From positions 744,001-808,000 of the forward strand of contig NZ_BROD01000001.1 in the NCBI RefSeq assembly GCF_024345225.1: 64,000 nucleotides of DNA, in the 5' to 3' direction. Position numbers and translations under genes: made by a program. Shown piece by piece: positions 7,717-15,858 of the stretch. Source of the stretch: Clostridium sp. TW13 (lineage in GTDB: Bacteria; Bacillota; Clostridia; Clostridiales; Clostridiaceae). Under the pieces are notes generated by a model. It was not told where the DNA came from. It did no database searches and saw nothing but the letters and a program-made list of their open reading frames with translations. The number at the start of each line of letters is the position of its first letter. Position 1 is the first letter of the stretch.

Positions 7717-9723
7717 ATGAAAAAGTTAAATATATCTGAAAAAAATAAAAATATTTTAACTTGGTGTTTAATGTATTTATGCTTATTTATGCTTATTGAA
7801 GCATTTCAAAGAAGTAGTTTATTGCAAGCTGTTACATATATATTTCAACACCCACTAATATCTTTGTATAATATGAGCATTATAGTTTGCTTGAGTTGCT
7901 TTATATTATTACTGAAGAGAAAAAAATTAGGGTTTGTTATTTATTCTATTTTATGGGCTATATTAAGCTGTGCAAGTGGAATAAAGTCTGTTTTTAGAGG
8001 AGATCCTCTTATGGCTCAAGACTTCTTTTTAATAAAGGAAGCAGGAGATGTTGCTAATTCATATTTAAGTGGAGCTAAAATGATTTTAATAGGAGTATTA
8101 ATTATTGCTTCTATTTTTGCAGTAGTTTATACTTGGAAAAATGAGAAGACAAGTGTGAGATTTCCAAATAAATTTTTTACAATAATTGCTGTAGCATTAG
8201 TTCTTGGATTTCCATTTTTATCAAGAGGAATCGTACAAGCACTGAATATAAAGCCGGTATTATGGGATATGAGAAGTTCTTATTATCAATTTGGATTTGC
8301 TTATTCATTTGGTGAAACAGTAACTTCACTAAAGCCTAGCAAGCCAGATACATATTCTAAAGATAAGATTCAATCAATAAAAAATGAGCTTAGTACTGAA
8401 GTTATGGCAAAAGTAGAAGAAACATCAAAAGCCAAGAATACTATTAGTTCTGATGTTAAGCCAAATGTTATAGGATTTTTATTGGAAGCTTTTTTTGATC
8501 CTACAACCTTACCAGGAGTTAAATTTTCTAGAGATCCAATACCTAATTTTAGAGCATTAAGTCAAAAGTATTCATCAGGTAAAATGACTGTGCCCGTAAT
8601 AGGTGGAGGAACAGTAAATACTGAGTTTGAGGCATTTACTTCAATGAGTACAAAGTTATTGAGTCCAGGTAATACCCCATATGTGCAAACACTTAGAACA
8701 AAGTCAGTAGAATCAGTTGCAAGTGTACTAAGAGATAATGGATATACAACAACTGCAATTCATGATCACTGGGGAAATTTTTATAATAGAGTAGATGTAT
8801 ACAAGAATATAGGTTTTGATAGATTTATAAGTGGAGAAACTATTCCATATAAAACACATAGTGGGGAATGGGAAGAAGATAAGGTGATGTTAGATCCAAT
8901 CAGTAAAGTTCTATCTCAAAGAGAAGATGGAAATTATATATTTGGAGTAACAGTGCAAACTCATGGACCTTATGATGGTACAAAACTTATTTCTGAAGAT
9001 GGACCTAAGGTAGTAGAAGGACCTTTAAATGAAAATGAAAAAATACAACTTGAAAATTATGCCTACCAACTTGAACAGGCTGATAAATTTATTAAATCAG
9101 TGGTAGATTTAATAAACAGTACAGGCAAACCTACAATACTATATATGTACGGAGATCATTTGCCAGCTTTAGGAAATAATTTTAGTGTATATGACAAAGT
9201 AAAGTTAACAGACGGTCAAAAGTTCGCCACACCATATTTAATATGGGATAATATAGGACTTAAAAAGAATGATGAGGATATCAAAGCTTATCAGTTATCT
9301 CCAAAGATATTTGATATACTAAATCTAAAAGGGACTACAATGGCTCAGTTCCAAAGAAAATATAAACAAGGTAATGCAACAGAAGAAGAATTTAAATTGA
9401 TGGAATATGATCTTCTATATGGTAAGGATTATACCTATACAGATTCAAAACCATTTGAAATAAAAGATATGACCATAGGTTTGATTCCTTTAACTGTTAC
9501 ATCAGTTGAAATAAAAGATGATAAAGTTGTTATAAAGGGAACTGGTTTTACAGAGCAGAGTAGAGTACTGAAACATAATAAGATTATTGATACTACTTTT
9601 GTAGATACAACTACTTTAGAAGTAGCTAAAGATAGTGTTAAATCAGGAGATTCAATAGAAGCGTGTTATATAGATTGGAAGAATGGTGTTTACACAAAAA
9701 GTCCAACTTTTAGTGTGAAATAA
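7717..9723 (+). CDS. LTA synthase family sulfatase-fold membrane protein
   Basis: A 668-residue polyglycerolphosphate-synthase-like protein. Five N-terminal membrane helices (about residues 12-175) precede an extracellular sulfatase-fold domain. The predicted nucleophile is Thr299 in GGTVNTEFE, aligning with the catalytic Thr of LtaS. HDHWGN (near 349), VQTHGPY (near 416) and YGDHLPALG (near 482) supply probable metal ligands. Homologues transfer glycerol phosphate from phosphatidylglycerol to build lipoteichoic acid or modify envelope polymers. About 110 extra C-terminal residues look like an added beta domain. The ribosome site AAAGGAGAG and spacing support the start. LTA synthesis versus a related phosphoglycerol transfer cannot be separated from sequence alone. 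Confidence 0.85.
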   Translation: MKKLNISEKNKNILTWCLMYLCLFMLIEAFQRSSLLQAVTYIFQHPLISLYNMSIIVCLSCFILLLKRKKLGFVIYSILWAILSCASGIKSVFRGDPLMAQDFFLIKEAGDVANSYLSGAKMILIGVLIIASIFAVVYTWKNEKTSVRFPNKFFTIIAVALVLGFPFLSRGIVQALNIKPVLWDMRSSYYQFGFAYSFGETVTSLKPSKPDTYSKDKIQSIKNELSTEVMAKVEETSKAKNTISSDVKPNVIGFLLEAFFDPTTLPGVKFSRDPIPNFRALSQKYSSGKMTVPVIGGGTVNTEFEAFTSMSTKLLSPGNTPYVQTLRTKSVESVASVLRDNGYTTTAIHDHWGNFYNRVDVYKNIGFDRFISGETIPYKTHSGEWEEDKVMLDPISKVLSQREDGNYIFGVTVQTHGPYDGTKLISEDGPKVVEGPLNENEKIQLENYAYQLEQADKFIKSVVDLINSTGKPTILYMYGDHLPALGNNFSVYDKVKLTDGQKFATPYLIWDNIGLKKNDEDIKAYQLSPKIFDILNLKGTTMAQFQRKYKQGNATEEEFKLMEYDLLYGKDYTYTDSKPFEIKDMTIGLIPLTVTSVEIKDDKVVIKGTGFTEQSRVLKHNKIIDTTFVDTTTLEVAKDSVKSGDSIEACYIDWKNGVYTKSPTFSVK

Positions 9724-9763
9724 AGGTCATATGTAAAGAATATTAATATAATGTTATGTAAGG

Positions 9764-9830
9764 AAAACTAATAAACTTATCTCCGGTATAAATAATTATA
9801 TCGTTGATAAATTATTAGTTTTTTTTATTT
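9764..9830 (+). terminator. Probable intrinsic terminator after the LTA synthase gene
   Basis: AAAACTAATAA (9764-9774) pairs with TTATTAGTTTT (9812-9822), which runs into eight T residues. The loop is long (37 nt). Confidence 0.65.
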
Positions 9831-9872
9831 AATAAATTTGAATAGTTGTTTAAGTAAAAATACATACTAGTT

Positions 9873-10053
9873 ATAAGTAAACATGATTTTAGGTATCTAA
9901 AAATAGATAAGAAGTCTGAATATGCTAAGGATATTTTAAGTTAGGCAAAAGAAAGCAGATTTCACAGAGAGTGAATTATCTAATGGCTTTTTTGACGCGG
10001 TAAGAAGTAAAATAGCTAGCATACGGGTTTACTTATTTTTTTAGGATGCCTTA
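9873..10053 (+). promoter_or_regulatory. Structured 5' leader of the PTS gene carrying repeat-element block A
   Basis: This occupies most of the 350-bp gap before the PTS gene. ATAAGTAAAC (9873-9882) pairs perfectly with GTTTACTTAT (10027-10036), which continues into seven T residues, so the outer stem looks like a terminator. Inside it, ATGCTA near 9940 can pair with TAGCAT near 10016, and TATCTA-AAAA-TAGATA makes a local hairpin. The 3' block 10020-10053 (CATACGG...TTTACTTATTTTTT...ATGCCTTA) recurs before the genes at 12371 and 32239. A sugar-responsive antiterminator or riboswitch role is possible but unproven. No recognised RAT site, T-box or known riboswitch was seen. Confidence 0.45.
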
Positions 10054-10075
10054 TATAACAAGAGGAGGAATTATA

Positions 10076-11764
10076 ATGCTTCAGTATTTACAAAGAATAG
10101 GAAAGGCCTTAATGTTACCAATAGCAGCTCTTCCTATAGCAGGTATTTTATTAGGCTTAGGTGGTGCTTTGCTGGGTATATCTGGATTGACAAATCCACC
10201 AGCAGTATATGGGCCATTAATATCTTTTGTTAACATACCTTTTGTAACAGGTGTTCTTCAGATAATGAAGGGAATAGGAGATATAGTATTTGGAAACTTA
10301 CCATTACTATTTGCAGTAGGTGTTGCTGTTGGTCTTTCAACAAGAGACAAAGGAACTGCAGCACTAGCAGCTGTATTTGGTTTCCTTGTAATGAATAAAG
10401 TTATATCAGTAATGTTAGCTTTAGGAGTTACCCAATTGGGGGTTGTAACTGCTGCTAATGTAGGAAGTTATGCAACCTTTACAACAAATACATTAGGAAT
10501 ATTTACATTAAATATGTCAGTGTTTGGTGGTATTATAACAGGGATTATTACATCAATATTACATAATAAGTATTACAATATTCAATTACCACCAGTGCTT
10601 GGATTTTTCTCAGGGTCAAGATTTGTTCCAATAGTTACAGCCTTAGCAATGGCATTAGTAGGAGCAATATTAGCATTTGCTTGGCCTGTAGTGCAGACAG
10701 GAATTTCATACATAGCTATATTTGTTAAAAACTCAGGAATCTTTGGTACATTCTTATTTGGATTAATTGAAAGATCATTAATCCCATTTGGATTGCATCA
10801 CATTTTCTATACACCATTCTGGTATGCTTCTTTCGTAGAAGCTCAAGTACATGTAGCAGGTGCATGGAAGACAGTTGCAGGAGCTAATACAGCATACTTT
10901 GCTCAATTGTCAAGCATGTCAGATTTAGTTGGTATGTCAGCTGCTGATATGAAAACTATAGTAAGTGGAACAACAAGATTTATGGCTGGTAAGTTCCCAT
11001 TCATGATGTTTGGTTTACCTGCAGCAGCCTACGCTATGTATAAAAATGCACTTCCAGAAAAGAAAAAGTTAGTAGGCTCACTACTTGCTTCTGCTGCACT
11101 TACTTCATTCTTAACAGGTATAACAGAACCAATAGAATTTACATTTTTGTTCGTTGCACCAGTACTTTATGTAGTACATTGTGTGCTTGCAGGTATATCA
11201 TTCTTATTAATGGATCTATTTAGTGTATTTATAGGAATGACATTCTCAGGTGGATTCTTAGACTTTACACTATTTGGGTTATTACCAGCAGGTGCCGGAG
11301 TTAAAACCAACTGGTTTATGCTTGTTATTGTTGGATTAGTTTATGCAGTAATATACTATTTTGTATTCTCATTATTAATTCAAAAATTAAACTTAAAGAC
11401 TCCAGGTAGAGATGAAAGTGAAGAAGAAGCTAGACTTTATACAAAGGCAGATTTCCAAGAAGCTAAGGGTATAAGTCCAGATAAAAATACTAAGGGTGCT
11501 AAAAATGCTAATAATGAAATAGTAGAAAAAGCCCCAGCTGTATTGGCAGCCTTAGGAGGAGCGGACAATATAACCAATCTTGATGCTTGTATTACAAGAT
11601 TAAGAGTTGAGGTTAGAGATAAGTCTAAAGTTGATAAAGCTAAACTTAAAGAATTAGGAGCTGCTGGAGTTATGGAAGTTGGTGCTGGTGGAATTCAAGC
11701 TATCTTCGGTGCTAAAGCAGATGCGTATAAAAATGAGATTAATAACATCTTAGGTATTGGTTAA
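10076..11764 (+). CDS. ptsG: PTS sugar transporter IICB, glucose (PtsG) family
   Basis: A 562-residue phosphotransferase permease that imports and phosphorylates a hexose, probably glucose. The ATG at 10076 is chosen over an in-frame ATG at 10046 because AGAGGAGG (10061-10068) precedes it. The hydrophobic IIC domain spans about 1-420 with the family signatures [15 protein letters not shown] and [12 protein letters not shown], followed by KLNLKTPGR as in Bacillus PtsG. The IIB domain follows, with phosphorylated Cys505 in LDACITRLR. There is no IIA domain, so a separate IIA is required. N-acetylglucosamine or maltose specificity remains possible. It ends at a terminator shared with the convergent rhodanese gene. 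Confidence 0.85.
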   Translation: MLQYLQRIGKALMLPIAALPIAGILLGLGGALLGISGLTNPPAVYGPLISFVNIPFVTGVLQIMKGIGDIVFGNLPLLFAVGVAVGLSTRDKGTAALAAVFGFLVMNKVISVMLALGVTQLGVVTAANVGSYATFTTNTLGIFTLNMSVFGGIITGIITSILHNKYYNIQLPPVLGFFSGSRFVPIVTALAMALVGAILAFAWPVVQTGISYIAIFVKNSGIFGTFLFGLIERSLIPFGLHHIFYTPFWYASFVEAQVHVAGAWKTVAGANTAYFAQLSSMSDLVGMSAADMKTIVSGTTRFMAGKFPFMMFGLPAAAYAMYKNALPEKKKLVGSLLASAALTSFLTGITEPIEFTFLFVAPVLYVVHCVLAGISFLLMDLFSVFIGMTFSGGFLDFTLFGLLPAGAGVKTNWFMLVIVGLVYAVIYYFVFSLLIQKLNLKTPGRDESEEEARLYTKADFQEAKGISPDKNTKGAKNANNEIVEKAPAVLAALGGADNITNLDACITRLRVEVRDKSKVDKAKLKELGAAGVMEVGAGGIQAIFGAKADAYKNEINNILGIG

Positions 11765-11775
11765 GATTAAATATA

Positions 11776-11815
11776 AAAATAACAGAGGTTCTCGTTAACC
11801 TCTGTTATTTTTGTT
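11776..11815. terminator. Bidirectional terminator between ptsG and the rhodanese gene
   Basis: AAAATAACAGAGGTT (11776-11790) pairs with AACCTCTGTTATTTT (11797-11811), with T residues on the right and A residues on the left, so it can end transcripts from both sides. The minus-strand rhodanese stop codon (11795-11797) lies at the loop edge, so one stem arm is downstream of that gene and the other is coding. Confidence 0.85.
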
Positions 11816-12118
11816 AAAGGAGGCATTAACCCAACTAGTGTAACCTCCAAGCATATTATAAATATTATTGAATCCATTATTTTCAAGGACTTCAGAAGCT
11901 TGAAAGCTTCTTCCACCTCGTTCACAATATACAAGGATAGGCGTATCTTCATATCCGTACAATTCATCTAAATCCATATCAATACGTCCTAGAGGAAAAC
12001 ATTTTGCATTTTCTAGATGACCATCATTAAATTCATCTTTTGTTCTTACATCTAAGATAATAACATCTTTTTTTTCTTTTATTAGATTATATGCATCATT
12101 TGCACTTAAGTCTATCAT
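11795..12118 (-). CDS. Single-domain rhodanese-like sulfurtransferase
   Basis: A 107-residue rhodanese domain. The active-site loop CERGGR starts at Cys65 after the ILVY strand. The N-terminal ILDVRTKDEFNDGHLENA motif is typical of GlpE/PspE-like proteins. Such proteins carry persulfide sulfur on the cysteine in the cytosol for sulfur transfer or detoxification. On the minus strand the ribosome site AGGAAGGAG lies about 10 nt before the ATG. It is convergent with ptsG and divergent from the glycosyltransferase. The partner and substrate are unknown. Confidence 0.85.
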   Translation of the reverse strand: MIDLSANDAYNLIKEKKDVIILDVRTKDEFNDGHLENAKCFPLGRIDMDLDELYGYEDTPILVYCERGGRSFQASEVLENNGFNNIYNMLGGYTSWVNASFNKNNRG

Positions 12119-12230
12119 TTGTATGCTGCTCCTTCCTAATCTACATTTTTAGATGCTTTACAGTGCTATTCTACAGCAAATGTATTTATAAATCAAATTC
12201 ACTATGGAAAATATTTATAAATACATATTG

Positions 12231-12259
12231 TTTACACTTTTATAATGTTATACTATAAT
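12231..12259 (+). promoter_or_regulatory. Predicted sigma-A promoter for the GT2 gene
   Basis: TTTACA (12231-12236), 17-bp spacer, TATAAT (12254-12259). The start near 12266 places repeat element B (12278-12347) inside the 5' untranslated region. Confidence 0.6.
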
Positions 12260-12277
12260 CTTATAGTGAGTAAAATA

Positions 12278-12347
12278 AGGTGGCTAGAAATAAATACTAA
12301 GTCTCAATATTTGTTGCATATGGACTTACTTATTTTTCAAAATGCCT
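12278..12347. repeat. Palindromic intergenic element, copy B
   Basis: The left arm (12278-12303, AGGTGGCTAGAAATAAATAC then TAAGTC) pairs imperfectly with the right arm (12323-12347, GACTTACTTATTTTTC then AAAATGCCT). The apical segment ends CATATGG. The right half matches blocks at 10020-10053 and 32144-32175. All three copies lie just before a ribosome site. It could act as an attenuator-like hairpin or be a small mobile palindrome. Confidence 0.5.
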
Positions 12348-12370
12348 AACTTAAAAATGGGGGAAGTAAG

Positions 12371-13333
12371 ATGTTAGATAAATTAATATCTATTATTGTG
12401 CCTATGTACTTTGAAGAGGAAGTGGCACAGGAATGTTATAATAGATTAACTAAGGTAATGAAAGAAAGTCAATTAAATTATGAGTTAATATTTGTTAATG
12501 ATGGCTCTACAGATAAAACATTACCAATATTAAAAGAAATAGCTTTAAAAGATGAACGGGCAAAGGTTATAAGTTTTTCTAGAAACTTTGGTCATCAAAA
12601 TGCTGTTACAGCTGGTATATTTGCTGCTACAGGAGATGCATTAGTAATAATAGATGCTGACTTGCAGGATCCACCTGAATTAATACCTGATTTAGTGGCG
12701 AAATGGCAAGAAGGTTATGATGTGGTATATGCTAAGAGAAAGCAGAGAAAAGGTGAAACTTGGTTTAAACTATTTACAGCTAAATGTTTTTATAAATTTT
12801 TACACTCAATGTCAGAAGTTGAAATTCCAAAAGATACAGGAGATTTTAGACTTATTGATAGAAAAGTTGGAGAAGTTTTTAAGAATATGCCTGAAAGAAA
12901 CAGATTTATAAGGGGTATGATGAGCTGGGTTGGATTTAAACAATATGCTTTTGAGTATGAAAGGCAAGAGCGTTTTGCAGGTAGTACAAAATACCCATTG
13001 AAGAAGATGCTTAAATTTGCATCAGATGGAATCATAGCTTTTTCATCGAAGCCATTAAAGATGATATCTTATCTTGGAGGTATAACTATATTTATTTCAA
13101 TAATATTGTTGATTTATTCTTTGATAATAAGAATAATTGGAGTGAATGCACAACCAGGATGGACATCAATCATAGTTGCAATATCTTTATTTAGTGGAGT
13201 GCAGTTATTATCTTTAGGAATAATAGGTCAATACATTGCAAGAATTTATGATGAAAGTAAGAATAGACCTTTGTATATTGTTGATGAAAAAATCAATTTT
13301 GAAGAAAAAGATAATAATAAAAAAGAAATTTAA
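12371..13333 (+). CDS. GT2 glycosyltransferase, DPM1/GtrB-like (polyprenyl-phosphate sugar transferase)
   Basis: A 320-residue family 2 glycosyltransferase. The GT-A domain (about 1-230) opens with ISIIVPMYFEEE, carries FVNDGSTD near residue 40 and the DADLQDPPE metal-binding motif near 97-105. Two C-terminal membrane helices (about 233-257 and 268-290) are typical of GtrB/DpgS enzymes. These load a hexose from a nucleotide sugar onto undecaprenyl phosphate at the inner membrane face for later transfer to wall polymers or proteins. No partner flippase or acceptor transferase is adjacent. GGGGGAAG gives the ribosome site. The sugar is unknown. Confidence 0.85.
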   Translation: MLDKLISIIVPMYFEEEVAQECYNRLTKVMKESQLNYELIFVNDGSTDKTLPILKEIALKDERAKVISFSRNFGHQNAVTAGIFAATGDALVIIDADLQDPPELIPDLVAKWQEGYDVVYAKRKQRKGETWFKLFTAKCFYKFLHSMSEVEIPKDTGDFRLIDRKVGEVFKNMPERNRFIRGMMSWVGFKQYAFEYERQERFAGSTKYPLKKMLKFASDGIIAFSSKPLKMISYLGGITIFISIILLIYSLIIRIIGVNAQPGWTSIIVAISLFSGVQLLSLGIIGQYIARIYDESKNRPLYIVDEKINFEEKDNNKKEI

Positions 13334-13344
13334 AGTAATTTCTA

Positions 13345-13373
13345 TTGACAAAGTATAAATAGAGGAATATTAT
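13345..13373 (+). promoter_or_regulatory. Sigma-A promoter of the aro operon leader
   Basis: Perfect TTGACA (13345-13350), 17-bp spacer, TATTAT (13368-13373). Transcription would start near 13380, about 65 nt before the leader ORF and about 320 nt before aroF. Confidence 0.75.
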
Positions 13374-13443
13374 ATTTATAAAATAAATCAAAAAAATAAG
13401 AAAAATTTTATAAATTGTTTTTGAATAAAATTGGAGGTTTATT

Positions 13444-13566
13444 ATGGCTTTAAAAATTACGAAAGGGCTAGTAGCAAAATTTTATAACTTTTATTACTTT
13501 AACTGGGGCTTTTATTTTAGCGCTGGATCTTTTTGCTACAAAAAAATAGTTAGTCAGACTTCGTGA
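13444..13566 (+). CDS. Putative aromatic-rich leader peptide of the aro operon
   Basis: A 40-codon ORF beginning MALKITKGLVAK with a strong GGAGG ribosome site at about 13434. Residues 13-25 read FYNFYYFNWGFYF: ten aromatic residues in thirteen, covering Phe, Tyr and Trp. Phe30 and Tyr32 follow, and TGA is at 13564-13566. It sits between a strong promoter and a terminator ahead of the complete Phe/Tyr/chorismate operon, as expected for an attenuation leader. Alternative reading: dropping one T in AAAATTTTAT shifts to FITFITLTGAFILALDLF and a stop at TAG, a small membrane peptide, so a frameshifted or mis-sequenced small protein must be excluded. AT-rich DNA inflates Phe/Tyr codons, but not TGG or the clustering. 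Confidence 0.6.
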   Translation: MALKITKGLVAKFYNFYYFNWGFYFSAGSFCYKKIVSQTS

Positions 13567-13648
13567 TGAGTTAGAGTGTGATTTAATATAAACCTATAGT
13601 TTTCTGTATTTATACAAAAAGGAACTCATTGTAGTTCCTTTTTTTTTA
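13498..13648 (+). promoter_or_regulatory. Candidate transcription attenuator of the aro operon
   Basis: Terminator (3:4): AAAAAGGAACT (13616-13626) pairs with AGTTCCTTTTT (13633-13643) and a nine-T tract follows. Antiterminator (2:3): TGATGAGTT (13564-13572) pairs with AACTCATTG (13623-13631), seven Watson-Crick and two G-U pairs, using four bases of the terminator arm. Protector (1:2): TTTAACT (13498-13504), inside the aromatic codons, pairs with AGTTAGA (13569-13575). A ribosome stalled on the aromatic codons masks region 1 and favours 2:3. A ribosome at the stop codon masks region 2 and favours termination. No T-box specifier or GGTGG-type T-box sequence was seen. Confidence 0.6.
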
Positions 13649-13697
13649 TTCAAAAATAAATTATAGGAAAATAATTTTAATTGGGGAGGAAATATTT

Positions 13698-14711
13698 ATG
13701 GTAGTTATTTTGAAAAAAGGAACATCAAAAGAAGAACTTGAGAGAATATCAAGAGGTATCCAAAGATTTGGAGTAAAGGTAAGTCCAGTAATTGGTGAAG
13801 AATTAATTATTCTAGGTTTAATAGGAGATACAAGTAAGTTAGATCCAAAGACTATAGAAGCTAATGAGTGTGTTGAAAGGGTTGTACATGTGCAAGAACC
13901 ATACAAGAGAGCAAACAGAATGTTTAAGCCTCATGATAGCATTATAGATGTTAATGGAGTGAAAATTGGAGGAGGACATTTTGGATTAATCGCAGGTCCG
14001 TGTTCTGTAGAAAGTGAAGATCAAATCATTGGAATTGCTCAAGCGGTAAAGAAATCTGGTGCAAACATGTTAAGAGGTGGGGCTTTTAAGCCTAGAACTT
14101 CTCCATACTCTTTTCAAGGGTTAAAGGACGAAGGGTTAGACTTGTTATTAAAAGCTAAGAAGGAAACAGGACTTCCAATAGTAACTGAAATTATGTCAAC
14201 AGAATACTTAGAAAGATTCGTGGAAGATGTTGATGTAATTCAAGTTGGTGCAAGAAATATGCAAAACTTCGAGTTATTAAAAGAACTAGGTAGAACAAAA
14301 AAGACTATTTTGCTTAAGAGAGGTTTGTCAGCTACCATAGAGGAACTTTTAATGTCTGCTGAATATATTATGGCAGGAGGAAATGAGGATGTAATACTTT
14401 GTGAAAGAGGAATAAGAACTTTTGAAACTTACACAAGAAATACATTGGATATTTCAGCTATTCCTGTAATAAAGAAATTATCACACTTACCTGTAGTTAT
14501 AGATCCATCACACTCAGCAGGTAAATGGTGGTTAGTGGAACCATTATCAAAGGCAGCTGTAGCAGCAGGAGCTGATGGTTTGATTATTGAAGTACACAAT
14601 GATCCAGAAAATGCTTTATGTGATGGTCAACAGTCAATTAAACCAAGCAAGTTTGATAAGTTAGTAGATGATATTAGATTAATAGCACAAGCTATGGGAA
14701 AAACAATTTAA
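13698..14711 (+). CDS. aroF: 3-deoxy-7-phosphoheptulonate (DAHP) synthase
   Basis: A 337-residue type I-beta DAHP synthase, which condenses phosphoenolpyruvate and erythrose 4-phosphate as the first shikimate step. A ferredoxin-like regulatory domain (about 1-68, from MVVILKKG) is fused to the KDO8P/DAHP synthase barrel. The barrel has AGPCSVES near residue 98, KPRTSPYSFQG near 133 and DPSHSAGK near 271. The N-terminal domain in this class usually mediates feedback by aromatic products. It is the first gene of the operon, 50 nt beyond the attenuator terminator. The ribosome site is GGGGAGGAA. The next gene starts 22 nt after the stop. Confidence 0.93.
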   Translation: MVVILKKGTSKEELERISRGIQRFGVKVSPVIGEELIILGLIGDTSKLDPKTIEANECVERVVHVQEPYKRANRMFKPHDSIIDVNGVKIGGGHFGLIAGPCSVESEDQIIGIAQAVKKSGANMLRGGAFKPRTSPYSFQGLKDEGLDLLLKAKKETGLPIVTEIMSTEYLERFVEDVDVIQVGARNMQNFELLKELGRTKKTILLKRGLSATIEELLMSAEYIMAGGNEDVILCERGIRTFETYTRNTLDISAIPVIKKLSHLPVVIDPSHSAGKWWLVEPLSKAAVAAGADGLIIEVHNDPENALCDGQQSIKPSKFDKLVDDIRLIAQAMGKTI

Positions 14712-14733
14712 TCTTTGAAAAAGAGGTTCTAAT

Positions 14734-15786
14734 ATGGAAACAATAAGAGTTAATTTAGGTGATAGAAGCTATAATATAGACATAGAAAAAGGTATAAGAA
14801 AGAAAATTGGAAAGCATATTAAGCAAATTTTTAAAGGAAAAAAAATTGCTATAATAACTGATGAAAATGTAGATTCTTATTATGGAAATGAAGTTGAAAG
14901 ATTAATAAAACATGAAGGATATGAAACTATAAGAATAGTTCTTGAACCAGGAGAAAAAACAAAATCTTTTAATACATTGCCTTATATCTATAATGAATTG
15001 CTAAAATTTAAGCTTACAAGAAGCGATTTAATATTAACCTTAGGTGGTGGAGTAATTGGGGATTTGGGAGGATTTGTAGCAGCAACTTTTTTAAGAGGTA
15101 TAGATTTTATACAATTTCCCACATCACTTTTGGCTCAAGTAGATTCTTCTGTAGGTGGCAAGGTTGCAGTCGATTTAGAGGAAGGAAAAAATTTAATAGG
15201 TGCTTTTCATCACCCTAAGGCTGTATTTATTGATAGTGAAATGTTAGAAACTTTAGAAGAAAAATTCTTCTCAGATGGTATGGCTGAGGTTATAAAATAT
15301 GGCTGCATACTAGATAAGAATCTTTTTGATAAACTAGATTCTTTTGAAGGAAGAGAGCAGCTGATGGAATATATAGATGAAGTGATTTTTACCTGTTGTG
15401 ATATAAAACGTCAAATAGTAGAAAGAGATGAGAGAGATACAGGTGAAAGAATGATTCTTAATTTTGGTCATACTTTAGGGCATGCTATTGAAAAATATTT
15501 TAACTATGAGAAATTTACTCACGGTGAAGGTGTTGCATTAGGTATGTACGAGATTACTAAGCTTAGTGAGAAGAAAGGTTTGACCAAATTAGGTACAGTA
15601 CAAAAAATCCAATCTATTCTTCAAAGATATAAATTGCCCTATGAAATTCAAATAGATGAAAAAGAAAAGATAATAGAGGCTATTTCTTTAGATAAGAAAA
15701 ATTTGAACAATGTATTAAATTTAATTATTTTAAAGGAAATAGGAAATGCGAATATAATAAAAGAAAGTAGTGACTTTTTTAAATAA
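14734..15786 (+). CDS. aroB: 3-dehydroquinate synthase
   Basis: A 350-residue enzyme converting DAHP to 3-dehydroquinate with NAD+ and a divalent metal, of normal family length. The nucleotide-binding GGGVIGDLGGF lies near residue 105, followed by PTSLLAQVDSSVGGK near 129. Metal-ligand regions are EVIKYG near 186 and GHTLGHAIEK near 247, with His-rich motifs including FTHGEG. Second gene of the aro operon. The following 72-bp gap is the longest inside the operon. Confidence 0.93.
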   Translation: METIRVNLGDRSYNIDIEKGIRKKIGKHIKQIFKGKKIAIITDENVDSYYGNEVERLIKHEGYETIRIVLEPGEKTKSFNTLPYIYNELLKFKLTRSDLILTLGGGVIGDLGGFVAATFLRGIDFIQFPTSLLAQVDSSVGGKVAVDLEEGKNLIGAFHHPKAVFIDSEMLETLEEKFFSDGMAEVIKYGCILDKNLFDKLDSFEGREQLMEYIDEVIFTCCDIKRQIVERDERDTGERMILNFGHTLGHAIEKYFNYEKFTHGEGVALGMYEITKLSEKKGLTKLGTVQKIQSILQRYKLPYEIQIDEKEKIIEAISLDKKNLNNVLNLIILKEIGNANIIKESSDFFK

Positions 15787-15802
15787 GGAATCTGAAAATG
15801 AG

Positions 15803-15830
15803 AGAGGCAACAATATGTGCCTCTTTCATT
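15803..15830 (+). terminator. Weak hairpin between aroB and aroA
   Basis: AGAGGC (15803-15808) pairs with GCCTCT (15819-15824), with an outer ATGA/TCAT extension and a short interrupted T stretch. It may give partial termination or processing rather than ending the operon, since the seven following genes have no obvious separate promoter. Confidence 0.35.
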
Positions 15831-15858
15831 ACATATAATTTAGATGTAGAGGTGAAGT

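Noticed and set aside
13560-13660. T-box riboswitch before aroF
   Set aside because: No T-box core sequence, specifier loop or long leader helix I is present; the leader is too short and instead carries a translated ORF.
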